NCBI GenBank assembly: GCA_948144175.1
Contig: CANXME010000218.1
Span: 1 to 64,000, forward strand
Origin: Closterium sp. NIES-65
Taxonomy: Eukaryota; Streptophyta; Zygnematophyceae; Desmidiales; Closteriaceae
Direction of reading: 5' to 3'
Length of the DNA: 64,000 nt
Below the pieces are notes generated by a model. The model ran no database searches, was not told where the DNA came from, and saw only the letters and a program-made list of their open reading frames with translations. Within the stretch, counting starts at the first letter, position 1; the number at the start of each line of letters is the position of its first letter. This document shows positions 8,844-19,816 of this stretch, piece after piece. The position numbers and the translations under genes were made by a program.

Positions 8844-11800
8844 TTGCTCCCTCCCCCGCCTCTCTTCCTCGCCCCAGGTGCTGTTGTGGTAGACCCCCTC
8901 CCCCCTCAGGGTGCCGCTCCCTCAGGTGTGTCCCAGGTAGACCCAGTTGAGCCTGTCAAGGTAGCTGTCGACTCTCGTCCTGCTCGGGGTGCTGAGCCTG
9001 AGCATGCGGAGCCTGGGGTTGCGGAGACTGAGGGTGCGGAGTCTGGGGGTGCTGAGCCTGGGAGTACGGAGCCTGCTTGTGCTGAGTCTGGGGGTGCTGA
9101 GCCTGGGAGTGCTACGGCTGGAAGAGCTCTCTCCTCACAGCAGCTGCGTGAGTGGTACTTACAGTACTGCAGCCTCAGGAGAGGTGCTTCTGGAGCTAGG
9201 AGTGCTGCTGGAGCTGGTGCTCGTGCTTCCTCTCCTAGGCGGGAGCTGCCCTCTCCCCAGCGACTTCGTGAGTGGTACGCACGGCGCTGCAGTCTCAGGA
9301 GTGGCGCTCCTAGTGTCGAGGACCCTGCTACTGGTGCAGCGGACCCTGGAGTTGGAGTTGCTGCTGCTGCTGCGGACCCGGGCGTTGGAGCTGCTGCTGG
9401 TGCTGCGGACCCTGGAGTTGGGGTTGCTACTAGTGCTACGGACCCGGGAGTTGGAGCTGCTGCTGGTGTTGTGGACCCTGGAGTTGGGGCTGCTGCTGGT
9501 GCTGCGGACCTGGGCGTTGGAGCTGCACAAGCTGCTGGTTCTGGCGGTGCTGGGGTGTTGCTGGAGCTGCTGGAGGTTTTGGTGCTGTCTCTGCTGCTGC
9601 AGGGGGCACCTCGCGGCCGCGACCGTACTTCATTCCACTCCTTCAGCAGGTTCTTGGTCAGTCACCTCAGCCTGGTCCCCCCTCCCTCTGTAGAGTGTCC
9701 ACCGCCGGTCCAGTCGCAGTCACAGCTACCACCTGCCTCGCCACTTCCTCATCCTTCTCCCTACACTGGTCCTACAGGCGGTCTTACGGAGCGTCATGAT
9801 CCTGAGTCTCGCCCTGTGTCGCTTGTGTCCCGTCCTGAGTCACCTGTTCGAACTACTTCCACCAGTCGCCGTACTCCGCGTGAGCGTCCGCCACCAGTCC
9901 CTGGCACACACCGGATGTCACTGCGTCCCTCCACTGCTCCACAGCGTGTCTCTCTGCCGTCTCCTCCTGAGTCCTCTTTTCCTGCTCTTGTTGACCCTGA
10001 ATCTGACTCTCTCCGTGCTGCCAGTCCTACTGTCACGCGCCTCCTGGCCACTGCTGACACTGACCCTTCGTTTGAGTCTGCTGCTGCGTCTGCCCTAGTT
10101 GCTGAGCTTCTCGACTTTGCTGCTCGCTGTCGTCTAGACTACGCTGCCAGTCTTGTTGCTGAGTCTAAGTGTGTCTGTCCTCCGTCTGTCGGGGGTGAGT
10201 GTGCTCTTAGCACGGACGTCCTTGAGGACCGACAGGAGGATCTTGAGTGTCTTGCAGCCGCTGCGCCCCATCTCGTGTCCATGCTAGTTGCCCCTGAGGG
10301 AGACCCGGATGCACCAGACATCCCGACTCCTCGATCGTACGCTGAGGTGATCGAGGGTCCCTACTCCTCACACTGGCAGTCAGCCATGGACGCAGAGATG
10401 GCCTCCTGGATGTCCACAGGCACCTACGTCGACGAGGTTCCCCCACCTGGGGCGAACATCGTTAGTGGCATGTGGATTTTCAGGGTGAAGCAGCCGCCGG
10501 GTTCTCCGCCTGTCTTCAAGGCTCGTTACGTTGCTCGAGGCTTCAGTCAGCGAGAGGGAGTAGACTTCTTTCAGACCTTCTCCCCCACCCCGAAGATGAC
10601 CACTCTTCGGGTACTACTGCACGTTGCTACTCAGCGCGACTACGAGCTTCACTCTCTTGACTTCAGCACAGCTTTCTTGCAGGGCAGTCTGCACGAGGAG
10701 ATCTGGCTGCGCCGCCCTCCTGGCTTCACTGGGTCGTTTCCTCCTGGTACCCAGTGGAGCCTCCGGCGGCTGGTCTACGGTCTCCGCCAGGCCCCACGTG
10801 AGTGGCATGATACACTGAGGACTACTCTTGCGGCACTTGGGTACTCGCCTTCTACTGCTGACCCCTCACTGTTTCTACGCACCGACACTTCGCTGCCGCC
10901 GTTCTACATCCTCGTGTACGTCGACGACTTGGTCTTTGCCACAGCTGACACTGAGTCCCTTGCCCACATGAAGTCGGAGCTGCAGAAGAGACACACGTGC
11001 AACGACCTGGGTGAACTGCGCAGCTACCTTGGCTTGCAGATCACCCGGGACAGAGCACGCTGCACCATTACCCTGACTCAGTCACACATGGTGCAGCAGG
11101 TCCTTCAGCGCTTCGGCTTCACCTGGTCCTCAGCACAGGCCACTCCTCTGGCTATAGGTCACTCGCTCTCAGCTCTGCCTTCGGATGAGTGCGTAGAGTC
11201 GAGTGGTCCTTACCCAGAGCTAGTTGGTTGCCTCATGTACCTGATGACTTGCACTCGTCCTGACCTAGCATACCCTCTTGGCCTTCTGGCTCGCTACGTG
11301 GCTCCTGGTCGTCACCGAAAGGTGCACTGGGATGCTGCAAAGAGGGTATTGCGCTACTTGTGCAGTTCATCAGGCATGGGGCTCGTGCTTGGAGGAGGGA
11401 GCTCAGTTGTTCTCACTGGGCACTTAGACGCTTCTTGGGTTGACGACCAGGCTACTCAGCGGTCGTCACAGGGTTACACCTTCAGCCTTGGCTGTGGTTC
11501 AGTTTTGTGGTGCTCTACGCGTTCGTCTTCAGTTCTCAGCTCCAGTTGTGAGGCTGAGATCTACGCCACAGCCATGGCTGCACAGGAGTTACGCTGGCTC
11601 ACCTACCTGCTGACCGACCTTGGAGAGCGGCCTAGTTCTCCTCGAGTGCTGTACGTCGACAACAAGGCTGCCATTGCCTTGTGTGAGGAGCACATACTGG
11701 AGCACAGAACGAAGCACATCGCTCTCCGTTACTTCCTTGCTCGTGAGGTGCAGCAGCGTGGTCAGCTTCGTCTACGCTACGTGGCCTCTCAGGCCAACAC

Positions 11801-11894
11801 CGCTGATATATTCACCAAGGCACTTCAGTCTGGTGATCATCAGCGCTTCTGTACTTTGTTGGGGCTGGTACCCACTTTGCCTCACTTGTTGTAG
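8844..11894 (+). CDS. Copia-1 reverse transcriptase/RNase H
   Basis: A 1016-codon open block. The first third is a low-complexity linker with GGAEPG-like and DPGVGAAAG-like repeats (about 8990-9540). RT begins near 10370 (MDAEMASWMSTGTYVDEVPP), with DFSTAFLQGSLHEE and the catalytic YVDDLVFAT near 10915. RNase H has LDASWVDDQATQRSSQGYTF near 11425, SSCEAEIYATAMAAQELRW and YVDNKAAIALC. The listed start is a non-ATG codon: the block is the C-terminal part of a polyprotein and not a free protein. It copies element RNA to DNA. Confidence 0.85.
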   Translation: MLPPPPLFLAPGAVVVDPLPPQGAAPSGVSQVDPVEPVKVAVDSRPARGAEPEHAEPGVAETEGAESGGAEPGSTEPACAESGGAEPGSATAGRALSSQQLREWYLQYCSLRRGASGARSAAGAGARASSPRRELPSPQRLREWYARRCSLRSGAPSVEDPATGAADPGVGVAAAAADPGVGAAAGAADPGVGVATSATDPGVGAAAGVVDPGVGAAAGAADLGVGAAQAAGSGGAGVLLELLEVLVLSLLLQGAPRGRDRTSFHSFSRFLVSHLSLVPPPSVECPPPVQSQSQLPPASPLPHPSPYTGPTGGLTERHDPESRPVSLVSRPESPVRTTSTSRRTPRERPPPVPGTHRMSLRPSTAPQRVSLPSPPESSFPALVDPESDSLRAASPTVTRLLATADTDPSFESAAASALVAELLDFAARCRLDYAASLVAESKCVCPPSVGGECALSTDVLEDRQEDLECLAAAAPHLVSMLVAPEGDPDAPDIPTPRSYAEVIEGPYSSHWQSAMDAEMASWMSTGTYVDEVPPPGANIVSGMWIFRVKQPPGSPPVFKARYVARGFSQREGVDFFQTFSPTPKMTTLRVLLHVATQRDYELHSLDFSTAFLQGSLHEEIWLRRPPGFTGSFPPGTQWSLRRLVYGLRQAPREWHDTLRTTLAALGYSPSTADPSLFLRTDTSLPPFYILVYVDDLVFATADTESLAHMKSELQKRHTCNDLGELRSYLGLQITRDRARCTITLTQSHMVQQVLQRFGFTWSSAQATPLAIGHSLSALPSDECVESSGPYPELVGCLMYLMTCTRPDLAYPLGLLARYVAPGRHRKVHWDAAKRVLRYLCSSSGMGLVLGGGSSVVLTGHLDASWVDDQATQRSSQGYTFSLGCGSVLWCSTRSSSVLSSSCEAEIYATAMAAQELRWLTYLLTDLGERPSSPRVLYVDNKAAIALCEEHILEHRTKHIALRYFLAREVQQRGQLRLRYVASQANTADIFTKALQSGDHQRFCTLLGLVPTLPHLL

Positions 11895-12124
11895 GCTTTG
11901 CCTGTACTGTGATCTCTATATATACTCCTGCCTGTTTGCTCTGCTAGGCTGAGATCACCTTTGCTGTCTGTACTACTTATATCTAATTTTGCATGTGAAC
12001 TGGCCATGTGGCCTTTTGCTTGTGCTCGGAGTGTGTGGTAACATTGTGATCCACCCTGAGCTTGCTTGCCTTTCTTGACTGGTCTTGTGACCCCTTGCTC
12101 TCCCCCACTTTGCCTATGGGGGTG

Positions 12125-12250
12125 TGTCAAACACTATATGTGTTATTGTTGTGTAGGCTATAGTGGGTTAGTCTTTAGGGGGTACACAAAGCTAGGGTTT
12201 CCTACTTGTACTCCAAACTTTCATAGTGCAATCACTTCTTCTTCGAAACA
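12125..12250 (+). repeat. Copia-1 3' LTR
   Basis: 126-bp partner of the left LTR. A polypurine tract ends at 12124 and the CCCAT target copy follows. Confidence 0.95.
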
Positions 12251-12255
12251 CCCAT

Positions 12256-13236
12256 ATCTTATGTAAGGCAATAGCAGTGATCGTTGTCTCAGGAAACTCC
12301 AAACCCGAGCCTTCCTTCTAGTACAGCAGATCAACTAGCAAAGTAATCTTCCTGCCTGGATTGATGATACGGAGGGCCTTCAGCAGTCCCTGTACCACAG
12401 ACTGAATGCGGGTTTGGCCGAACAAGTGCTCTGCTGCCTCTTCCCTACCACACTGCGAGTATGCAACTCTGACCTTAAGGTTGCGACTGCGCTGGCAAGG
12501 CAAGACGTCCCGAGCCCAATTTGGAATCACCGCAGAGTCCCGCACCCTGATGACTCTTTCCAGCCAAACTATTTCCCCCACTCCTCCGACCATTTCTCTT
12601 GATGTCGCATCAACCTCTGTTGTGCGCCAAACAACATCCTCATGTGCTAAAAAGGGGGATCCGATCCTTTGCGCAAATCTCCGAGCAGCGCAGCCATACC
12701 TCAGGCAACCCGATTGCTCCAATCACCCTTCCACCTCTCAATATCAACGGCTCCACCTTGTCCAGATCAAGAACTGCAGTTACTTCCGCAGACCCCACCC
12801 GAGACTCTTCGAAACAGTCGCATTCTTGGCAGGCAAGCCCATCTTGCCCCACCATCTCCACCTTCCAAACTCCCACCTCTCCTGTCTTCTTCACGTATGC
12901 AAATTCTGCCAAGAGTTCCGCCCCCGTGATTGGCGCCAATAGTTTCTCCTTCCACGAGGCCGGGACGCTACCAAAGAACTTCAGCGCCTTCCGCGCCTTC
13001 TTGAGCATACCCAGCTCTTTTTCCAACGCCTTCTCATCCTTGATAAAACGCGTACCGTCATCCGCACGACCAACACAGTCACCAAGCTTCATCACCTCCA
13101 GCCCTTTTGCCGTTGCATGACATCCTAGCGGCTTCTTACTGTTGGGCAAGACATGCCGATTGAACACCAGCCGCTCCTGCGCCACATCCCAGCGCAAAAC
13201 TGGGCCCTTCTTTGCTATGCTTGATTTCATGAACAA
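12256..13236 (-). pseudogene. LINE ORF2 C-terminal region
   Basis: Two overlapping frames. One (13236-12640) reads FMKSSIAKKGPVLRWDVAQERLVF and the other (12722-12318) carries CGREEAAEHLFGQTR, the Cys/His-type zinc-binding tail seen after LINE reverse transcriptases, although the final Cys position is altered. Coding then passes across the Copia-1 insertion into 5059-4810. Confidence 0.65.
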
Positions 13237-13278
13237 TTCGCAGGTCTGCTTCCACCTGACGCTTCGACCTTTCCACTC

Positions 13279-15100
13279 TTACAGGAAATCCGGGTACGCC
13301 CAGAAGGAGCGGAAGCGAGCAGGGAGGTCAGCCACCTTCGTCGCCAACCTTCTGCGGACACCACTCCTATTCAACACCAGCTTCCCCGCCCTCCTAGCAG
13401 CCAGGCCACTGAGTTCAATGAAAGGATCCCGAACCCCCAGCCCGCCATCCTTCCATGGTCTGAAAATCAGCTCTCTGCTCCAAAGCGTGAACTGGCTCAC
13501 TTCGGACGCCTAGCTGCTAGAGATAAAATTCACGAGCAACTTCATGATCCGCTTCCACGCCTTATCTGACGGAGGGTAGGCTTGCCCTTGGAATGCCAAG
13601 ATCGGGCAAACGTAAGCATTGATAACCGCCACCTCCGCTGTTGTGGTCAAGTTCTTTGACTGCCATTTCACGAGCTCCTCCGCCGCTCTGGCCAGCATCT
13701 TATCCCAGGTAACTTTTACACTTCCTGACGGGGAGACCCAGACTCCCAAGAGCCTCTCCGCTTTTCTTGATTCAATCCGCACGAAGAATGACCCCTCGCC
13801 TCTTCTTTCTTATGGGTTATTCCCCTGTGGGAGTAAAGCAGACTTGTCCTTGTTAACAGTGAGGCCAGAACGGGCCCCGAACTCCTCCAAAAGTTTCTCT
13901 GCACGACCGATTTGCCGTTTCCCCTTCAGCACAAGCGTTGTGTCATCAGCATAACCAAGGTAAGCTAGCCTATCTCCGTAATCATCATAGATGCCTAATT
14001 TTCTCTTTTTTGCCTCCTGGCAGAGTGGCTCCACTGCACACAGGAAGAGGTAGGGCGCCAGTGGGCACCCTTGCCAGACTCCCTTGTGCACATCAACTCG
14101 ATCTCCCAACTAGCCGTTAACCAGGAGCCGAGTGAAGGAACCTCCATGCAGTCCTTCACACCAGCGTATGAATTCAGCCGGGAAACCCATTAGCGCTTTT
14201 GTGCCGAAGAGAAACGACCGTGACACGGAATCGAAGGCCTTCTGAAAATTACAGGAGGTACCAGTCCCCCCTGCCATTGTTCGCCGCCTCAATCACTTCC
14301 GCGACTGTCGATATTGCATCAGACAGCAGCCTGCCCGGGATGAAGCCGTGCTGCTCCTCTGAAATAACGATACGCAGCACCTTCTTCATGCGATTGGCTA
14401 GCAGCCTCACGACCACTTTGTAAAAGCTCGTTTGCAAGGTGATCGGGCAGTAGTTTTGTACTTGCTCCTTTGGACCTTTCTTATGCAACAGGATCGTCAT
14501 CGCCTCCTACACTTCCTCCGGTAGGAACGCCGATGATTCAAACTGCTTGATGAAACCCATGAAATCCCCCCTCAACAGGTCCCAGTGGTACTCGAAGAGC
14601 TCCTTTGGCAGCCCGTCGCTGCCCGGGGATTTGTCGCACGCCATGTTCTTTAGTGCTTCTTTTACCTCCTCCTCCGACCAATCTGCATCAAGGCCAGCTT
14701 TCTCTTCATCCCGAAGCGTTTTCAGCATATCCGGCTTCCAACAAGGCAGACCTGACGGGGGGTTCTCCGCAAATAATGTAGAGTAGAACTGGGAGGCAGC
14801 TGCCAGGTTACCCTTCTTTCCTCTCTGTTCCACCCCATGCGAAGACAAAGCAGTGATCATTGTCCGTGACTTCTTCGACTTCACCTTCGCCGAGAGAACC
14901 TTCGACGCAATTTCACCCTTCATCTCCTCTTTCACCCCTGCAAAGCAATGCAATCTGTCATTTTCCCCTTTCAAATACGCGGCCAGCTGCGATTCTTTCT
15001 CTGTCAGGAACGTGCGGAGGTCATCCAGGTGAGGGTTCCTCATCAGCTCTTGCTGCAAACCGGAGACCGTTAGCTCCAGGTGATGTAGCGCCACACGCAC
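13279..15100 (-). pseudogene. LINE reverse transcriptase, broken
   Basis: In order on the minus strand: KNMACDKSPGSDGLPKELFE (RT motif 1, near 14650), MTILLHKKGPKEQVQNYCPI (motif 2A, near 14480), then KVLRIVISEEQHGFIPGR, a frame change near 14270 to NFQKAFDSVSRSFL, GVWQGCPLAPYLFLCAVEPL near 14060, and the catalytic YADDTTLVLKG near 13940. Stops near 14108 and 13512 and frame changes mean it is inactive. It would prime reverse transcription at nicked chromosomal DNA. Confidence 0.85.
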
Positions 15101-15193
15101 CCGCTTCCTCTCTTCTGTCGCATATCTCCTGAGTGCATATTTAATCTTGGTAAGAAGGGAGCCAAAGTTCCTTGGGTTCCCTGCTTGATGCCT

Positions 15194-16024
15194 CTACGTG
15201 ACCGCTTTGATTACTTTCTCCACCCCTGGTTTTGCCGTGTCAGCAGATGGCATTTGCCAGATGCCCGGCCCCATGTGCAACCTCAAGTTCGCCTGCAGCA
15301 CCACCTTAGCACCGCACTTGTGGTCCGAGATGCCTCCCAACGAGCGTGTATGACACGCCTCAACCAACGAGGGCAGCAACTCAGCCGACACCAGTATCCG
15401 ATCAATCCTCGAGCTTGATATTGTTGCCCTTGCGAAAAGGGTATACTCGCGACTGCCCGGATTAAGCGTCCGGAACGTATCTGCCATGTGAAGACCGCTG
15501 AACAGATTTAGCTGCAGCATCCTGTCATTTTCCTCGGACGAGCCACCTCCCAGGGACTTGTCGAGGATTGGGTCTTCCACAACATTGAGGTCGCCCGCCA
15601 GCAGCAGCTTACCCCGATCACTCAGACCCGTAAGGAAGGGGCCCAACATGTCCATGAAAAGGGTAACCCTGTTCCACGCGCTTGCCGGAAATTACGCTGC
15701 AAGAATCGTAAAGTTGAGGGTGTCCCATCTCACATCCGCTTGCACAAGCCTCCCCGAAACATGGGAGATTACATTCTCAAAGACTAACTGTTTGTTGTTG
15801 CTGACAATTGCCACTCCTCCAGCTCTCTCCACGTTAGCTACCACAAAAAAATGGGGAAAATTTAGCCGCTTCCAACACTCATGGTCCGAGGCTACCCTTG
15901 TGTCTGTAAAAACAAAATTGTCCGCATCCTTCCTTGTCCACCTTTTCAGGTTCCGTTGCTTTCCTTTGCTCTCGAGCCCATTGATGTTGAGCTCACACAT
16001 CGACAACTTGCTGGGCTTATCCAT
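15194..16024 (-). pseudogene. LINE endonuclease (EEP/APE-like), broken
   Basis: ORF2 begins with ATG at 16024. CELNINGLESKGKQR is the first EEP motif, and ANVERAGGVAIVSNN follows. After a stop near 15692 a frame gives GKLLLAGDLNVVEDP, SSRIDRILVSAEL and GGISDHKCGAKV, the GDxN, SxxID and SDH motifs of the AP-endonuclease fold. This domain would nick the target site. Confidence 0.85.
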
Positions 16025-16329
16025 TAATCAACACGGTGGGAGCCCGAAAGCATCCACGCGCTGGAGAAAAGTGTCTGAAATAGAACAAGTTACCACTATA
16101 AAGCATTGCATACAACCTTGAAGCACTTCCAAACACATCTGCTTTCGTCTCTCCCCTCCTTGCAGCGATACTATTTAAATCACGTACTCCTTGCGCAGCA
16201 CGCGAAGGTTCAGCTTGTCCTTGAGAGCGCGCGTCGCAGCCCCCTGTTTCGTCAGCCCCCCCCCCCCCCCCCCCCCGCCCCCGATGACGCTAGGACAGCA
16301 CATGATGAGCGGCTTGCTCGAAAGAGGAG
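16025..16329 (-). other. LINE ORF1-ORF2 spacer with C tract
   Basis: Minus-strand sequence between the LINE ORF1 side and the ORF2 start, including a homopolymer run (C on the plus strand, about 16257-16276). No protein is recognisable. Confidence 0.5.
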
Positions 16330-16334
16330 CCTTT

Positions 16335-16460
16335 TGAGAAAAGAGAACGAGAATGGAATGACTAAGGGAAAGTTGGGTACAAGTACAAACCCCAGAAAGT
16401 TGTACCCCATATGTGCTACCCCACTATAGCCTACAGTAGCTATGTCATATAAATCTGACA
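16335..16460 (-). repeat. Copia-2 3' LTR
   Basis: 126-bp repeat starting TGAGAAAAG and ending TCTGACA on the plus strand. CACCCCCATAG next to it is the polypurine tract read on the minus strand. Confidence 0.95.
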
Positions 16461-16619
16461 CACCCCCATAGGCAAAGTGGGGGAGAACAAGGGGTCACAA
16501 GACCAGTCAAGCAAAGCAAAGCAAGCTGAGGGTGGATCACAAAGTCACCACACATTCCGAGCACAAGTTCAAGGCCACAAGGCCAGTTCACATGCAAGAT
16601 TACATATATATATATAAGG

Positions 16620-17009
16620 CTAGACAAGCAAGAGCAGGTAGGTGAGCCAGCGAAGCTCCTGTGCAGCCATGGCCCCGGCGTAGATCTCAGCCTCACAACT
16701 AGAGCCGAGAACAGAAGACAAGCGGGTAGCCCGCCACGAAACAGAGCCGGAACCAAGGCTGAAGGTGTAACCCTGTGACGACCGCTGCGTAGCCTGGTCG
16801 TCAGCCCAAGAAGCGTCTGCGTGCCCAGTGAGGACCACTGAACTCTGCCCTCCAAGCACTAGCCCCATGCCCGACGTACTGCACAAGTAGCGCAACACCC
16901 TCTTCGCTGCAGCCATGTGCTCCGGTCTGTGTCTCCCAGGAGCAACATAGCGTGCGAGAATGCTAAGAGGGTATGCAAGGTCAGGTCGTGTGCAGGTCAT
17001 CAGGTACAT
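16620..17009 (-). pseudogene. Copia-2 RNase H, 3'-truncated
   Basis: Carries LTGHADASWADDQATQRSSQ and SSCEAEIYAGAMAAQELRWL, then stops within a few codons (TYLLLLV), where Copia-1 and Copia-3 continue for about 80 residues with YVDNK and the C-terminal helix. The end of the gene is therefore deleted before the 3' LTR. Confidence 0.8.
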
Positions 17010-17030
17010 GAGGCAGCCAACAAGCTCTGG

Positions 17031-17858
17031 TTACGGGCCACTCGACTCTACGGACTCATCCGAAGGCAGAGCTGAGAGCGAGTGGCGAGTAGACAGAGGA
17101 GTGGCCTGAGGCGAGGAGTACGTGAAGCCGAAGCGCTGAAGGACCTGCTGCACCATGTGTGACTGAGTCAGGGTAATGGTGCGGCGTGCTCCGTCTCGGG
17201 TGATCTGCAAGCCAAGGTAGCTGCGCAGCTCACCCAGGTCAGTGCACGTGTTTCTCTTCTGCAGCTCGAACTTCACGTGGGCGAGTCCAGCAGTGTCAGC
17301 TGTGGCAAAGACCAAGTCGTCGATGTACACGACGATGTAGAACGGCGGCAAAGAAGTGTCGGTACGCAGAAATAGTGACGGGTCGGCAGTAGAGGGAGCA
17401 AACCCAAGAGCCGCAAGTGTAGTCCTCAGTGTGTTGTGCCACTCACGCGGTGCCTGGCCGAGACCGTAGACTGGCCGCCGGAGGCTCCACTGGGTACCAA
17501 GAGGGAACGACCCAGTGAAGCCAGGTGGGCGGCGCAGCCAGATCTCCTCGTGCAGACTGCCCTGCAGGAAAGCTGTGCTGAAGTCAAGAGAGTGAAGCTC
17601 GTAGTCGCGGTGAGTAGCTATGTGCAGCAGCACCACAAGAGTGGTCATCTTTGGGGTGGGAGAGAAGGTCTGAAAGTAGTCAACTCCCTGCCGCTGACTG
17701 AAGCCACGAGCCACGTACCGCGCCTTGAAGACAGGCAGAGAACCCGGCGGCCGCTTCACCCTGAAAATCCACATGCCACTGACGATGTTCGCCCCTGGCG
17801 GGGGAACCTCGTCAACGTAGGTGCCTGTAGACTTCCAGGAAGCCATCTCTGTGTCCAT
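17031..17858 (-). pseudogene. Copia-2 reverse transcriptase
   Basis: 275 codons of RT: WIFRVKRPPGSLPVFKARYV, DFSTAFLQGSLHEE and the catalytic YIDDLVFATAD. The frame starts just after a stop near 17860 and ends at a stop near 17031, so it is separated from both the linker upstream and RNase H downstream, although the core motifs are intact. Confidence 0.8.
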
Positions 17859-17960
17859 ATTTGCCTGCCACTGAGAGGAGTAGGGACCCTCTATCGCCTC
17901 CGCGTAAGAGCGCGGAGTCGGGATGTCAAGTGCATCCGGGTCTCCCTCGGGGGTAAGCAG

Positions 17961-19505
17961 TTAGGACACGAGATGAGGTGAAGAAGCAGCCAAACACTGG
18001 AACTCCTCTTGCCTGTCCTCAAGGACGTCCGTGCCAAGGGCACACTCACCCCCGACGGACGGAGGACAGACAGACTCAGACTCAGCGACAGGACTAGCAG
18101 CGTAGTCTAGACGACAGCGAGCAGCAAAGTCGACGAGCTCAGCAACTAGGGCCGACGCAGCAGTGGACTCAAAGGAAGGGTCAGTGAGGACAGTAGCAAG
18201 GAGACGCGTGACAGAAGGACTGGCAGCACGAAGAGAGTCCGACTCCGGGTCAGCAAGAGCAGGAAGAGAGGACTCAGGAGGAGAAGGCAAAGGGGCACGC
18301 AGAGGAGCAGTGGACGGACGTAGAGACATCCGGTGCGTGCCAAGGACAGGAGGAGGACGCTGACGCGAACCACGACCACAAGTGGGAGCAGGAGGGACAG
18401 GCGATGCAGGGCGAGACGCAGGCTCACGACGCTCAGTAAGACCTCCAGTAGGGCCACTGTAGGGAGAAGGAGCAGGGAGTGGGGAGGCTGGCTGTAACTG
18501 TAACTGTGACAGGACAGGCTGCGGACACTCTGCGGGAGGAGGAGGACCAGTAGAAGGCTGGAGACCAAGAACCTGCTGAAGGAGCGGAACGAAGTACGGC
18601 CGAGGCCGCGCGGCGACTCCAGACACAGCAGGGACAGCACCAGTACCCCCAGCCGCAGCACCAGCGCCAGCAGCACCCCCAGCTCCAGTACCTCCAGCAG
18701 AACCAGTAGCACCCCCAGCAGGACCGCCTCCAGGACCGACAGTAATAGCCTCAGTGCCAACACCCTCAGCAGTTCCAGCTCCTGTCGTACCCGCAGGCCC
18801 AGCAGCTCCAGTACTCCCAGTACAAGCACCTCCGGGACCCGCGGCACCAGCACCCTCAGCAACCGAAGAACCTCCAGCTCCAGCAGCACGCCTCCAGCGC
18901 CGGGCAAACCACTCGCGCAGCTCCTGTGGAGAGAGTGGCTCCCGCCAAGACGAAGCACCCTGAGAACCTCCAGGCCCAGCACCGCCAGACGCCACACGAG
19001 CAGGCCCAGCTCCCTCAGGCTCCGCACCCCCAGGCTCAGCACCTCCAGGCGTAGCACCCCCAGGCTCAGCACCCCCAGGCGTAGCACCCCCAGGCTCAGC
19101 ACCCCCAGGATCAGCACCCTCAGTGGTAGCACCCCCAGGCTCAGCAACCCCAGTAGTAGCACCCTCAGGCTCAGCACCCCCAGGCGTAGCACCCACACGC
19201 TCAGCACCCCCAGAGTCAGCACCCCCAGGCTCAGCACCCTCAGCAGCACCAGAGTCACCAGTAACCTCGACAGGCTCGACTGCGTCTACCTGGGACACAC
19301 CTGAAGGGGCAGGACCCTCAGGGGGGAGGGGGTCTACCGGGGGGGGACCTGGCACAAGGAAGAGCGGTGGCGGGGGGAGGGACGGAGTGCCGTAAGGGAA
19401 GAGACGGTAGTAGGGGACCGACTCGTCAAACGTGACGTTCTGGGAGGACAGAACACGGCGAGAGGTGGGGTGGTAGAACTCCCACCCTGGCGCGTCAAGA
19501 CGCAA
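17961..19505 (-). pseudogene. Copia-2 integrase-RT linker
   Basis: 514 codons. The first 30 (FYHPTSRRVLSSQNVTFDE) finish the integrase C-terminal region. A long run of GGAEPGGATPGGAEP-type repeats follows (about 18960-19260). The tail (LVAELVDFAARCRLDYAASP) leads to RT. A stop near 17961 cuts it off. This is a spacer, with no enzyme motif. Confidence 0.7.
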
Positions 19506-19816
19506 GGAACAGCGCGAGGGGACAGTTTGTCCGCAGACAATTCACGGACAAACGCCTGAGATCCCCAGACACGGAACGCAGACGCATCGCCAACCTTCCC
19601 CGTCCACAGCAAAGCTGGGGAGGTCTTCGGCATGGAGACCCTGGGGTGAAGGTTGATCTGATGCGCCGCGTACCGAACCGCAAACGGCCACAGAAAATGG
19701 GGGGCAGCCGCATGCATCATGGACGTACGAGCGACATCCATGACCATGCCAATGTGGCGCTCAGCAATCCCATCTTGCTATGGAGATTCCGGAAGCGTGA
19801 AGGTCTGGCGGATCCC
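19506..19816 (-). pseudogene. Copia-2 integrase C-terminal part
   Basis: DVARTSMMHAAAPHFLWPFA and KTSPALLWTGKVGDASAFRV match the end of the Copia integrase core. The catalytic Glu segment just upstream (near 19770) is damaged by a stop and frame change. Confidence 0.65.

Larger units (their letters stand above)
5060..12250 (+). mobile_element. Copia-1, full-length with TSD
   Basis: LTRs at 5060-5184 and 12125-12250 differ at three positions. Both start TGTCAAAC and end AACA. The 5-bp target duplication CCCAT flanks them (5055-5059 and 12251-12255). A primer-binding site follows the left LTR and a purine tract (CTATGGGGGTG) precedes the right one. Order inside is leader repeat, Gag, protease, integrase, reverse transcriptase and RNase H. 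Gag and RT-RNase H are open, but protease and integrase are broken by several frameshifts. It inserted into the LINE. Confidence 0.95.
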